From contig JACRJO010000017.1 in assembly GCA_016219985.1 (NCBI GenBank), positions 1 through 64,000 of the forward strand: a DNA stretch of 64,000 bases, written 5' to 3'. Positions 35,640 to 47,700 of the stretch are shown here, piece by piece. The translations under genes were made by a program, and so were the position numbers. The stretch comes from Sphingobacteriales bacterium. Lineage in GTDB: Bacteria > Bacteroidota > Bacteroidia > Chitinophagales > Chitinophagaceae. The notes below the pieces were generated by a model. That model was not told where the DNA came from. It worked only from the letters and a program-made list of their open reading frames with translations, and did not search any database. Each line of letters starts with the position of its first letter. Position 1 is the stretch's first letter.

Positions 35640-35767
35640 ATGACAGTTGGTAGTTGACAGCCCCTGACCACAGCTCGTAGCTCAAAGCTCGCGGCTTACA
35701 ACTCCCCCATCACGCCAACTATCGACTAACGACTATCGACTACCGACTACAGTCTAACGACTCCAAA
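35640..35767. repeat. 7-bp repeats in a ~510-bp gene-free gap
   Basis: Degenerate 7-mers: AGCTCGT / AGCTCAA units, then CGACTAT / CGACTAA / CGACTAC units, running up to the stop codon of the ABC-F gene. The rest of the gap (35258-35639) holds the hairpin at 35384-35417 and no gene. Confidence 0.7.
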
Positions 35768-37594
<1,827 letters not shown>

Positions 37595-37596
37595 CT

Positions 37597-37628
37597 AAAA
37601 GTCTTAGCGCCCTTTGCGGGCAAAAAAA
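37597..37628. repeat. Third copy of the CGCAAAG / GCTAAGACTTTT repeat
   Basis: On the minus strand: TTTTTTGCCCGCAAAGGG then CGCTAAGACTTTT. It matches the pieces at 13224-13346. Its T-run doubles as the tail of the terminator at 37631-37657. Confidence 0.5.
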
Positions 37629-37657
37629 AGGGGCTGTCTCTTATTTCGAGACAGCCC
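37622..37657 (-). terminator. Terminator of the reprolysin-like gene
   Basis: Perfect stem GGGCTGTCTC / GAGACAGCCC (37631-37640 / 37648-37657), followed on the minus strand by eight Ts. It lies 28 bp after the stop codon. Confidence 0.8.
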
Positions 37658-37684
37658 TGTATTTTCACTACTTATTCAGTATGC

Positions 37685-40150
37685 TTACTTATAGACTACA
37701 ACGGTAGCACCCTTGCTGACAAAGCTTCCGTTCTCATCATTGGACAGGAACAGGTGATAGGTACCAGCAGCGAGGTGACTGATATCCACTGAAACCAGGG
37801 ATCCGTAAGTCAGCCCGTTAGCCACCTGTGTTTTTACAAGTGTACCGGATCCGTTATAGATCCTGATATTTAATTTGCTGTACAGGTCAGAATTCAGGCG
37901 CAAACGGAACAGGCCATTGCTCGGGTTCGGGTAAATTGTTACGGAACCATACCTGTCAAGTGTTACATGACGCTCCGCACATTCATTGACCAGGATAACC
38001 CTGTTGGCCACAGTCTGGCAGGCCGCGTTGGAAACTGAATAGGTTACTGTTTTCGCGCCTATTCCTGCAACAGAAGGTGTAAAGGTAGTTCCTGAAACAC
38101 CGGATCCGCTGAAGGCACCACCAGCCGGGCTGGCGCTGATGCTGAAAGCAGGATCAGATACACAGGTTACAGCCTGCAGGCTGAAGTCAATGATCGGGTA
38201 AGTATTCACGGTCAGAACAGCACCATTGGATGTTACCGATCCGCAACCTGCTGTTACCACTACCCTGAAGCGGTAGCCATTTTGCCCGGCAGGAATGGAA
38301 GGCTGAGCGAATGTTGCACTGGTAGCACCCGTGATATTTGACCAGCTGCTTCCGCCATTAATGCTTAACTGCCATTGATAAGTCAGCGTACCCACACCGG
38401 TTGTAGCTGTTACGCCAAAGGTCTGGGCGGCGCCCGCACAGATCGTGGCGCTTACCGGTTGCACCGTAATAACCGGGAAGGTATTCACCGTCAGTTTGGC
38501 GGCTGTTGAAGTACCCGGGTTACAGGCGGCGTTAGAAGCAATCGCCCTGAAACGGTAGTTGTTCTGGGAAGGCAATACACCGGTGATCGTCATCGTGGTG
38601 GTTGTAGCACCGGAATAGTTACCTGTATTGGCCAGGTCGGTAAAAGTAGTACCGCCATCTGTACTGATCTGCCATTGATAAGACAAACCAGAACCACCGG
38701 CTGCCACTGTGAAGGATACATTGGTCGCTTCACAAACAGTCTGGTCGGCCGGATCTGTGGTAATCGTAATTGAAGCAGAAACCAGCAAGGTGGCTGCTGA
38801 TGATGTGACCGCCGGAGCACAGGTTCCGGAAACCACGCAACGATACTTGTTGTTATTATCTGTTACTGCAACAGCGGCGATATTATAAGTGGCTGCCGTA
38901 GCCCCTGCGATCGGGTTGTATGTGGTACCTCCATCGGTGCTCAGTTCCCACTGGTAAGTGAGGGCTGTACCGGTAGCGGTTACACTAAAGCTGGCTGCAC
39001 TGCCTGAACAAAGGTTGAGACTCTGCGGCTGACCGGTAATGGCCGGGGCCACATTCACCGTCAGGGTGGCAGCAGCCGAAGTGGTACTTCCGCACTGACC
39101 AGTTACGATTACACGGTACTGGTAGTTGTTTTGGCCTGTTGTAGTACCTGCTACAGTATAAGAGGCTGCCGTAGCTCCGGCAATATTTGCCCAGGAGCCC
39201 CCGCTATTGGTGCTCAGTTGCCATTGATAAGTTCCGGTCGCCACTACGGTAAAGACGGCATCCGTACCTGCGCAGGCAGACTGATTCAACGGTTGTGTTG
39301 TAATAGCAGGACCTGAGCCGGGGTTGATGGTGAAAATGATATCCCTTGTCTGGGTCGGTGCACCGGTACCGGTACCTGTAACAGTAACGGTATAGTTGCC
39401 CGGGGAAAGGGTGGACATACCTGTTAAGGATACCGTGGTGGACGGAGAAGCCTGTGTCAGCGTAGTGCTGCCAAAGCTTACGGTCGGACCCGCGGGGTTA
39501 ACTGAACCGGAAAGGCTCACATCCCCTACAAACGTACCTACCCAGGTAGCGGTAAGGTTGCCGGAAGTCATTACATCCGGGGCAGGACATGCAGCAGTGA
39601 CCGGAGCAGGGCTGTTGAATGTAAATCCGTTCGGCGGAGGCGTGATGGTGATCACCGCATTGTTGATATCAAAAAAGATATTACCGATGGCTTCTACTTT
39701 TACACGGCCGTTCCCTGTCGGGTCAACCGGAACCGCGATATTTTCTGTACCATCATTGGGAGTACTGGCAGCCAGTACAACAGGGAACGTAACACCACCA
39801 TCTGAAGAGAAGGAGATCTTCACATTCGCACAGTTGATCGGCGCACCGGTCGTGCCATTCACTGACCAGGTAATGGCTTGTGTTGAACCGCCTACCCAGT
39901 TGGTAGCCGTATTCTGCGAAGTGATCAGGAAGGGACCCGTGGTCGCATCCACTGTCACAACCATATCCGTGAAAGCGGTCTGACCCACTTTAACGGGAGG
40001 TACAGAACTGTAAGGGCTGTTGTCCCTTACGGTTAAGCGGAAGTTTAATGTTCTTGCAACGGAGCTTAACGCTTCGATATTTGCGCCGGCATCACCACCG
40101 GGTAAGGGACCTGTAACGGAAGCAGCGGGTATCCCAGGTGGGGAGACGGG
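37685..40150 (-). CDS. Reprolysin-like T9SS protease, C-terminal part (after frameshift)
   Basis: An open frame that continues the protease after a one-base shift. It begins in frame with GPLPGGDAGANIEAL...SVARTLNFRLTVRDN, the region that follows the peptidase in this family. Next come at least five Ig-like beta domains (repeated QWQLSTNSGGSW / YQWQISTDGGTTF). The protein ends in a T9SS type A sorting domain (TIYPNPSNGLFRLRLN ... LAAGTYHLFLSN). On its own it has no start or signal peptide (first in-frame GTG at 39988), so it only makes sense joined to the preceding part. Frame 40150-37685 was checked codon by codon around the G5 run at 40148-40152. Confidence 0.85.
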   Translation of the reverse strand, partial: PVSPPGIPAASVTGPLPGGDAGANIEALSSVARTLNFRLTVRDNSPYSSVPPVKVGQTAFTDMVVTVDATTGPFLITSQNTATNWVGGSTQAITWSVNGTTGAPINCANVKISFSSDGGVTFPVVLAASTPNDGTENIAVPVDPTGNGRVKVEAIGNIFFDINNAVITITPPPNGFTFNSPAPVTAACPAPDVMTSGNLTATWVGTFVGDVSLSGSVNPAGPTVSFGSTTLTQASPSTTVSLTGMSTLSPGNYTVTVTGTGTGAPTQTRDIIFTINPGSGPAITTQPLNQSACAGTDAVFTVVATGTYQWQLSTNSGGSWANIAGATAASYTVAGTTTGQNNYQYRVIVTGQCGSTTSAAATLTVNVAPAITGQPQSLNLCSGSAASFSVTATGTALTYQWELSTDGGTTYNPIAGATAATYNIAAVAVTDNNNKYRCVVSGTCAPAVTSSAATLLVSASITITTDPADQTVCEATNVSFTVAAGGSGLSYQWQISTDGGTTFTDLANTGNYSGATTTTMTITGVLPSQNNYRFRAIASNAACNPGTSTAAKLTVNTFPVITVQPVSATICAGAAQTFGVTATTGVGTLTYQWQLSINGGSSWSNITGATSATFAQPSIPAGQNGYRFRVVVTAGCGSVTSNGAVLTVNTYPIIDFSLQAVTCVSDPAFSISASPAGGAFSGSGVSGTTFTPSVAGIGAKTVTYSVSNAACQTVANRVILVNECAERHVTLDRYGSVTIYPNPSNGLFRLRLNSDLYSKLNIRIYNGSGTLVKTQVANGLTYGSLVSVDISHLAAGTYHLFLSNDENGSFVSKGATVVVYK

Positions 40151-41654
40151 GGAATAAACGGGTACCCGTGGTAACCGGGCTGAATGATAACCAGTTCGGG
40201 CCTGTTACCTTGGTAGGACTTGCCACACTGTTTGAGCCTGTGGTAGTGGAATTATCATTCTGTTCCCAGCAATAAGTCAGTACATCACCCGCATTCGCGT
40301 CGGTGGCAGCACCTGTTAAAGCGAAAGGAGTGGTAATAGGAATGGTATAGTTGCTGACCGGGGCCACCACCGGTGTGGCGTTATTGGCCGTAATATTGGT
40401 GGTGATCGGGCAGGTTTTGCCGGCCATGTTCACCTGGATTTGCTGGATCGAAGCTTCGTGGAAGATATCAATGGAGTGAGGAGCCACGTCCTGCGCGGTG
40501 ATACCGGCATATCCCATGATGGTGATACCGGAACCCACTTCTTTGTTTACACCAGTACCCTCATTTGACATGGAGAAGGTATGGTTACCACCTAACTGGT
40601 GCCCCACCTCGTGCGCCACATAGTCAATATCAAAATTATCTCCCTGGGGAATACCATCCGCCGGAGAAGTAATACCGCTTCCTTTTATTCCATCCACGCA
40701 AACGCAACCGATACAACCGGCATTACCACCGCCGCCACTTGCACCAAACATGTGCCCGATATCATAGTTGGCTTCGCCGATCACCGCGGTAAGAGTGGCC
40801 TGCAACTGACCGTTCCAGCTACCCATTGTGGTATAGGGATCGGTTGCGGGATCATAATATATAACCAGGGTTGTATTGGCAATCAGGTTCAGGTGTAAAG
40901 CCAGGTCTTTCTCATAACATCCGTTACAACGGGTAAGTGTGGCATTATAAGCGGCTAATACCAGGGCTACCTGGGCAGCGCTGGTGGCACCAAACCAGTT
41001 GGAATATTCCCCGTTACAGGACTGAGCCAGGCGCATGGTCTTTAATTCCCCGGTGCTGCTTTCTACCAGTCCGGCCCCTGTTACACTATTGTTCAGGGAA
41101 CTGGCTAATTGCTGGTCCGGGGTAGAACAAACCCAGGGCAATTCGCCTTTATTCCGGTGTGATTTAAATACCGCGTAGGTATTATGGTTAGCAGAATAGG
41201 GCTCTATATATTCATTGGGACCATTTGTCCGGAATACCATGGTCTGGATTCCCTGGGGAGAGATACTCAGTTTCAGCATGGCGGAACCATCCTGGATACC
41301 CTTACCGGAATAAGCCCGGATTTCAGGGAAACGGGCTTGTAAAGCAGGCTCAAAATTGGAGGCCTCAACCACTTCAAATTGCTCAAACCCGCCATTTGCA
41401 TTCGGAAGGGTGATGATGGCGGAATGCCGGCCGGCATTTGCGCCAACAATTGAAAATAATTGCTGTCGTAAAGGATCAATATTTAAATCAAACAGTTTGA
41501 ACTCTTTAGGAAAAGTTTGCCGCGCTACTGCTTTATCAGTCGTTATGCGGCTGCCCTCATTGTTCAGGGACCAGTATGGCGTCTGCCCTGTTACTTTAAA
41601 TGAGGAACTGCTGACTATCAAGATAGCCAGTAAAAATTTGTACAATTTACTCAT
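40092..41654 (-). CDS. Reprolysin-like (M12B) metalloprotease, N-terminal part (before frameshift)
   Basis: A 520-residue frame. Signal peptide (residues 1-23, ending FKVTGQ), a propeptide-like region, then a metzincin zinc motif DYVAHEVGHQLGGNHTF (HExxHxxGxxH) with a following Met-turn region (GSGITIMGYAG). The frame then leaves the conserved path after TGTRLFP and stops at 40092. Removing one G from the G5 run at 40148-40152 restores one 1322-aa protein with signal peptide, metalloprotease, Ig repeats and a T9SS sorting domain. The total 37685-41654 is 3970 bp, one base more than a multiple of three, which fits a single-base insertion. Confidence 0.9.
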   Translation of the reverse strand: MSKLYKFLLAILIVSSSSFKVTGQTPYWSLNNEGSRITTDKAVARQTFPKEFKLFDLNIDPLRQQLFSIVGANAGRHSAIITLPNANGGFEQFEVVEASNFEPALQARFPEIRAYSGKGIQDGSAMLKLSISPQGIQTMVFRTNGPNEYIEPYSANHNTYAVFKSHRNKGELPWVCSTPDQQLASSLNNSVTGAGLVESSTGELKTMRLAQSCNGEYSNWFGATSAAQVALVLAAYNATLTRCNGCYEKDLALHLNLIANTTLVIYYDPATDPYTTMGSWNGQLQATLTAVIGEANYDIGHMFGASGGGGNAGCIGCVCVDGIKGSGITSPADGIPQGDNFDIDYVAHEVGHQLGGNHTFSMSNEGTGVNKEVGSGITIMGYAGITAQDVAPHSIDIFHEASIQQIQVNMAGKTCPITTNITANNATPVVAPVSNYTIPITTPFALTGAATDANAGDVLTYCWEQNDNSTTTGSNSVASPTKVTGPNWLSFSPVTTGTRLFPRLPTWDTRCFRYRSLTRW

Positions 41655-41907
41655 AAAAATTAGTTTGATTATTGACTAAAAGGCTGTTAAAATTAGGGTT
41701 TTTTAATTTTCCTGCAACTTGATTTTTGTCGGCTGAAAACAAAAAAAAACGGATACAACAGCATAAAAGACAGGATAATTACCAATAACACTAAAAGGCC
41801 CGCAAACACATTGCTGTTTTTTCTTATTCATTTGCCGGGGTGAAAATGCAGGATGAAAAAGAAGGGCGACTTAACAGATATCAGGGTCTTTTTTGCCGGG
41901 CAAAAGA

Positions 41908-41933
41908 AAGCCCCTGCCGGAAGACAGGGGCTT
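41908..41933 (-). terminator. groEL terminator
   Basis: Stem AAGCCCCTG / CAGGGGCTT with an 8-nt loop, followed on the minus strand by TCTTTT; 21 bp after the groEL stop. The rest of the 300-bp gap to the reprolysin gene holds no other feature I can support. Confidence 0.8.
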
Positions 41934-41954
41934 ATGCAGAACAGGTATTTAATT

Positions 41955-43589
41955 TTAGTAACCCATACCACCCATATCAGGCGCGCCATGTGCATGCGGC
42001 TCTTCTTTCTTGGGTTTGTCAGCCACCACGCATTCGGTGGTCAGCAGCATACCCGCGATGGAAGCGGCATTCTCTAATGCCACACGGCTTACCTTGGTCG
42101 GATCGATCACACCGGCTTTGAACATATTCTCATAGGTCTCGGTCCGGGCGTTAAACCCATAATCACCTTTTCCTTCCTTGATCTTTTGTACCACGATGGA
42201 ACCGTCGATCCCCGCGTTCGCGGTCAGGATGCGGATCGGCTCTTCTAATGCACGGCGTACGATAGCCATACCGGTTTGCTCATCGGCGATCTGGCCGCGT
42301 ACTTTTGTTTCCAGGCTTTCGATGGCGCGGATATAAGCCACCCCGCCACCAGGCACGATCCCCTCTTCCACGGCGGCCCTTGTTGCATGAAGGGCATCAT
42401 CCACCCGGTCCTTCTTCTCTTTCATTTCCATTTCAGTGGCGGCACCTACATACAGTACCGCTACCCCGCCGCTCAGTTTGGCCAGGCGTTCCTGTAATTT
42501 TTCTTTATCGTAATCGGAAGTAGTCACTTCGATCTGTGCTTTGATCTGGTTTACCCGGGCCACAATATCTTCTTTCTTGCCCTTGCCACCCACTACGGTA
42601 GTATTGTCTTTGTCAATGGTTACAGAGGTTGCCTGCCCGAGATAGGTCAGGTCGGCATTCTCCAGTTTGTAACCCTGCTCTTCGCTGATCACGATCCCTT
42701 TTGTAAGGATCGCGATATCCTGCAGCATTTCCTTACGGCGGTCACCGAAGCCGGGCGCTTTCACGGCAGCCACTTTCAGGGTACCACGAAGCTTGTTTAC
42801 CACCAGGGTAGCCAGCGCTTCCCCTTCCAGGTCTTCTGCAATGATCAGGAGCGGACGACCGCCCTGGGCTACTTTCTCCAGGATATGGAGAATATCTTTC
42901 ATGTTGCTGATCTTTTTGTCATAGATCAGGATGTACGGGTTCTGCAGTTCCACTTCCATTTTTTCGCTGTTGGTCACGAAATACGGAGAGATATAACCGC
43001 GGTCAAACTGCATCCCTTCCACCACATCTACTGTAGTATCGGTTCCTTTGGCTTCTTCCACCGTGATCACCCCTTCCTTGCCCACTTTGGTAAAGGCTTC
43101 GGCAATCAGTTTACCGATGGTTTCATCATTGTTGGCAGAGATGGTAGCCACCTGCTGGATCTTCTTGCTGTCGCTTCCCACGGTCTGGCTCTGGGATTTC
43201 AGGCTTTCCACCACCAGGCTTACGGCTTTGTCAATCCCCCTTTTCAGGTCCATGGGATTGGCACCGGCTGCCACCATTTTCAGCCCTTCGCTGATAATGG
43301 ACTGGGCCAGTACTGTTGCGGTAGTGGTACCATCACCGGCAATATCTGCGGTTTTGGAAGCCACTTCTTTTACCATCTGGGCGCCCATATTCTCAATGGG
43401 ATCTTCCAGTTCAATTTCTTTGGCTACCGTCACCCCGTCTTTCGTTACACCGGGTGCGCCAAATTTTTTCTCGATCACCACATTACGGCCTTTGGGACCC
43501 AGGGTCACTTTCACCGCATTGGCCAGGGTATCAACCCCTTTCTTCATTTTATTTCTTGCTTCAATATCGAAGAAGATTTGCTTTGCCAT
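41955..43589 (-). CDS. groL: Chaperonin GroEL
   Basis: A 544-aa 60-kDa chaperonin. Visible motifs are [30 protein letters not shown] (ATP-binding), [16 protein letters not shown] and a C-terminal tail ending MGGMGY, a short version of the usual GGM repeat. Length is normal. Cotranscribed with groES upstream; the gap between them is filled by 7-bp repeats. Confidence 0.98.
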   Translation of the reverse strand: MAKQIFFDIEARNKMKKGVDTLANAVKVTLGPKGRNVVIEKKFGAPGVTKDGVTVAKEIELEDPIENMGAQMVKEVASKTADIAGDGTTTATVLAQSIISEGLKMVAAGANPMDLKRGIDKAVSLVVESLKSQSQTVGSDSKKIQQVATISANNDETIGKLIAEAFTKVGKEGVITVEEAKGTDTTVDVVEGMQFDRGYISPYFVTNSEKMEVELQNPYILIYDKKISNMKDILHILEKVAQGGRPLLIIAEDLEGEALATLVVNKLRGTLKVAAVKAPGFGDRRKEMLQDIAILTKGIVISEEQGYKLENADLTYLGQATSVTIDKDNTTVVGGKGKKEDIVARVNQIKAQIEVTTSDYDKEKLQERLAKLSGGVAVLYVGAATEMEMKEKKDRVDDALHATRAAVEEGIVPGGGVAYIRAIESLETKVRGQIADEQTGMAIVRRALEEPIRILTANAGIDGSIVVQKIKEGKGDYGFNARTETYENMFKAGVIDPTKVSRVALENAASIAGMLLTTECVVADKPKKEEPHAHGAPDMGGMGY

Positions 43590-43622
43590 GTTTATTTTGT
43601 TTGTAGGTTTTAATTAATGGTT

Positions 43623-43679
43623 GTTGGGTGTTGGGTGTTAGCTGTTAGTTAAGAACTATTGACTAACGACTAACAACTC
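43623..43679. repeat. 7-bp repeats between groES and groEL
   Basis: Eight degenerate 7-mers (gttgggt, gttgggt, gttagct, gttagtt, aagaact, attgact, aacgact, aacaact) lie between the groES stop and the groEL leader, ending 33 nt before the groEL ATG. Confidence 0.75.
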
Positions 43680-43682
43680 TCT

Positions 43683-43964
43683 CTACACAATCGCCAGGAT
43701 ATCCGACTCCCGCATGATCAGGTAGTCTTCTCCTTCGATCTGGATCTCTGTACCTGCATATTTACCATATAATACAGTATCTCCTGTTTTTACCGTAACC
43801 GGCTCGTCTTTTTTACCGGGACCTGCCGCGATCACGGTTCCGCGCTGGGGTTTTTCTTTTGCGGTATCGGGGATGATGATTCCACCGGCTGTTTTCTCTT
43901 CCGCAGCGGCAGCTTTTACAATTACCCTGTCGTGAAGCGGGGTAACATTGACTTTCTTAGCCAT
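43683..43964 (-). CDS. groES: Co-chaperonin GroES
   Basis: A 93-aa 10-kDa chaperonin. Visible motifs are [21 protein letters not shown] (mobile loop follows), [20 protein letters not shown] and the C-terminal SDILAIV. I chose ATG 43964; an upstream frame to 44036 lacks conservation. Length is normal. Confidence 0.97.
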   Translation of the reverse strand: MAKKVNVTPLHDRVIVKAAAAEEKTAGGIIIPDTAKEKPQRGTVIAAGPGKKDEPVTVKTGDTVLYGKYAGTEIQIEGEDYLIMRESDILAIV

Positions 43965-44033
43965 AGTTGTATTGATTTTGTGTTTTTTTGAATGATGTAA
44001 CCCTCCTTTGTCCAGGCCCGGAGGTTGGGGGCG

Positions 44034-44041
44034 CAAAGGTA
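44034..44041 (-). promoter_or_regulatory. -7 box of groESL
   Basis: Plus strand CAAAGGTA, minus strand TACCTTTG, an exact TAnnTTTG match about 70 nt before the groES ATG. No -33 TTG and no CIRCE-like repeat is visible. Confidence 0.55.
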
Positions 44042-44164
44042 CACGAAATACTATGCCGCAGGCGGAAAAAAGCCATTTTTTCAGACGGGCAACTACCGGG
44101 GGCTGAAATAATTACATTTTTAGCAGGGGGCCGGACAAATTTTCACACGGGGGCCTGGCCGCCC

Positions 44165-44671
44165 TTATACAGAAGGCGGGACCTGTAACTCAACCAGGCT
44201 GTCAATATGTATCTCAAATTGCTTTTTATCCTTCCGGACTTTAATAATGATTTGTCTCCCCGGGATGCCCGGCTTTTCCGGCGCTGGTTCCTGGGGGATC
44301 AGATCAAGTCTCCACAAGACCGTCCCCTTCCCTGCCCTGATGATGGCCGGTTGGCTCCGGTTTTTCTCCATGCCCGCTTCAATAACCCGGCCTGGCAATC
44401 GTTGGGCCAGGATACTGAAGGTCTTTTCTCCAACCCAGGCTGTATCCCAGCCCAGGTCAGCAGTGGCGGTCTCCATATATATTGTGTACGTGGTATCCGG
44501 ACCGAACCCGGGCAGGGGATTGCCATTGGAATCGGCCGGAATATTCCCGGGCAACCGTTCCGAATAATAGCCATAGGATTTCCGGATGACCGGTTTTGCC
44601 TGCGAACAGGCCCAGTTGAATGAGAGCAGCAGGAACAGGAACGGAACGATATTTTTAGCGGGCTTCTTCAT
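44165..44671 (-). CDS. Putative lipoprotein of unknown function
   Basis: A 168-aa protein. Residues 1-23 form a signal peptide with a lipobox-like LSFNWAC SQ, so it is probably anchored in the envelope. I do not recognise the family. The mature part is strand-rich, with repeated Asp/Trp turns (GWDTAWVGEKTFSIL, GTVLWRLDLIPQEPAPEK) and a basic C-terminus. It is transcribed towards groES on the same strand, separated by 128 bp. Confidence 0.6.
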   Translation of the reverse strand: MKKPAKNIVPFLFLLLSFNWACSQAKPVIRKSYGYYSERLPGNIPADSNGNPLPGFGPDTTYTIYMETATADLGWDTAWVGEKTFSILAQRLPGRVIEAGMEKNRSQPAIIRAGKGTVLWRLDLIPQEPAPEKPGIPGRQIIIKVRKDKKQFEIHIDSLVELQVPPSV

Positions 44672-44691
44672 GTATCACTGTTTATTTGATG

Positions 44692-44722
44692 AAGAAAGGC
44701 CCTGTTTGGAAGGGCCTTTCTT
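44692..44722 (-). terminator. Terminator after the BNR-repeat secreted protein
   Basis: Perfect 11-bp repeat AAGAAAGGCCC / GGGCCTTTCTT. T-rich on both sides, so it could work in both directions. Confidence 0.75.
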
Positions 44723-44728
44723 TATGAC

Positions 44729-47700
44729 TTACTGCTTGATGATCCGCAGGGTTTCGGACTGATCCCCGGCTATTAGTTTCAACAGGTAGGTACCGCCGGT
44801 TAGTTGTAAGGAGGAAACCGGCAGCAGCAGGCTCCCTTGCTGTTTACCCAGGTTCCAGTATTTCAGCCGCTGCCCGTTGCTGTTGTACAGCACCGCGGTA
44901 AGCGGATCACGATGGTCATTCCGGATCATTACCTGTATATTTTCCCGCACCGGGTTTTGCAGTAATTCTGCAAACCGGGTGGGTTGATTGTTATTGATTT
45001 TTATAACAGCGCTGTATTTCGAACTGCCATCTGCATCCAGCATTTTCAAGCGGTAGAAATTAACGGCTTTGGCAGTCAGCGGGTCCGTAAAGGTGTACGA
45101 CTGAACCAGGGAAGAACTCTGCTGTGCCGGAACAAAACCAGCGGTGGTAAACAGTACCCCGTCATAGCTTCGTTGTACTTCAAATTTATCCAGGTTAAAC
45201 TGGTTGCTGGTCTGCCATTGCAGGGCGCTGTATGACTGATTGTTCAGGTAACCGCTGAAGGAAAGCAAATTAACCGGCAGCACGACATTATTATCCACGA
45301 GGAAGAACTTTGAAAAGCCGGTGAAGGTGGCGGTAAACACATAATCACTGCCATAGGCGGCAAAGGAAGTGGTTACGGTAACGGTATTGGACGCATTCGC
45401 CCCGGCCATGGTCGCCGCCGAGGTTTTGGCGATTTTCAGGCTGGCAGGTGGTTTGCCTCCCAGTTCTGCCGCGGTAAAGTATAAGCCGATGCTGTACGTT
45501 GATCCGCTGTTACTGGCGGGTGTAACTTCTATCACCTTCTGGGATCGTTGCCCCCCGGCAAAAGCCTGCCAGCTGCTGCCTGCTTCAAAAACAGTGGAAC
45601 TGACACAATCCAGTGTCCCGGTAGCGCCATTGATACTGTTGATGATATTTCCCGAGGCGCTTGCGTAAAAATAATAAGTGCCATTCGAAGCCAGGTGTTC
45701 AGTCTGGTTCCTGTTCAATACCGTTTCAACCGGTATGGCCGAAGGCGCTGCATCATTTTCCCCGATATAATAAGTATAACTGCCGCTGCCCGGCGCAGCC
45801 AGGGCATCCGTGGCCCCGCTTACCGCATAATTAAACGTAAAAAATTCAGGGGTGGCGCTTTCCGTTTCCGCATCGTTGTAAACCCGGACCGTGATGGTTT
45901 GGTCGGCCGTGGCCCCGTTGTTGAATGTAATCACATTGGAAGGAGCCGCGAAATTCCCGTTGGTTGTAAAATCATAATCTACTCCCTGGGTGGCCGTGGC
46001 GCCGCCGGCAATGCTGAGGGTTACGGTCGCCGTACCCACCGGGGCTTTATCGATATGCATATTCAGGGTATAGTCTGTATAATTCCGGCAACCGGTCGTG
46101 GTACCCGTTGCCTCTGTTTTTATATCGCTGAATGTATAAGAAGACGAAAAGCGGATATACGGGGCCGTGGGAGTAAGGGAAGCCGACCATAGCCCCCGGC
46201 CATGGGTGGCCGCCAGCACGGTATTGTCTGTATACCGGTACTGCAGCATATTGGTGCGGACCACCGGGAAGCTGGCATTCTGTACCCAAACTGTGGAGGC
46301 CCCATTGATCAGGCTGGTTTCATAAACACCCATCTCAGTGGCCAGTATGGCCTTCGTATTATCTTCCGGGTAAAACATAGCCCACCGGACCGGTATATCG
46401 GGTAAACCCGTCCCGGTAATATTCGTCCAGCCGGCTGCGCCACCCCCGGTCGTACTCACCCAAACATGGGCTGCTCCATAATTGGAAAAGGTAGCGATCA
46501 GGTTATTATCCGTTGTTCCCTGTGCCAGGCAACTGACCGTGGAAGCATTCATCCCGCTCCCGGTAAGATCTGTTTCGGTTACAGATCCGCTATGGGCATT
46601 ATCCACCCGGACAATTTTACCATTATTGGTTCCGAAGAAAACCCGGTTAGGGGTATGTTTTGAAACACTGGTATGGGTTACAGTTCCCCCGGCAAAGGCG
46701 GTAACGGTGTTGGCAAAAGCCGTCGTGCCGGTATTAGCGCTGATCCAGCGGATATAATTTCCCGCGGTCCAGGCCCCGTAAAAATTATTGTTTATATCAT
46801 CGTAGTCGGTGGGATTGATAAACTGTCCCGCAGCACCCGAATAATTGACATCCCCCCAGGAACTGCCGCCATCCATACTCCGGCGGTACTGGTTAAAGGT
46901 ATAAGCCCCAAACTGGTATTGCGGCTGGTTTTCATCAATATGCACAAAGGCCCCGTCCCCCCCGGTAACTTCCACACTGCTGGTTATTCCCGCGCCATTA
47001 AACTGGTGCACCCCGTTATCCTGCGCCCCGGCGAGGAAATAATTGGTGGAGCCGGGATGTATAGCACAGGAATAGAACTGCTTCAGGCGCAGCCCCACAT
47101 TGCGGTCGGCAAAAGTAACCCCATCATCCGCGGAATAAAACAAACCGCCATCACCCCCATCCAATACCTGGTTATTGTTCCATACAATGATATGATGGTC
47201 GGCATGGATATAATTAGCAGAACCGGGCACCCCGGTAACCCAAACTGAATTCACGGACCAGGTAGCTCCGCCATCCACAGAGATATAGCTGTTCAGGCCG
47301 CCCACCATGACTTTATTTGCATCAGTCGGGTCCACCCCGATCGCAAGATTATACCAGCCCTGCCCGCTGCTCAGGGGGGTTGCACCCGATACAGGTGGTG
47401 TGGTTCCGGTAATGGCCCAGTTGGCGCCGCCGTCTGTGGATTTCCATACCTGCGCGGTTTGAAAAGTCGCATTGGCGGGGAGAGCATATAAAGTAGTGCC
47501 GTTCACGGCAAGATCACAATTGTATTGCACCGGGGAGAAAGAAACAGCCGGGGAAGTCCAGGTACCCGATGTTACAGTTGCAGGATTATCAGTATAGCGG
47601 TAACCGGCGCTTCCGGCCGCCGTATTATAATAACCACAGGTTACATGCATCCGTCCTGTGCTGCTGATGACCATTTCCGTAACCCTGGCCGATAAACCCG

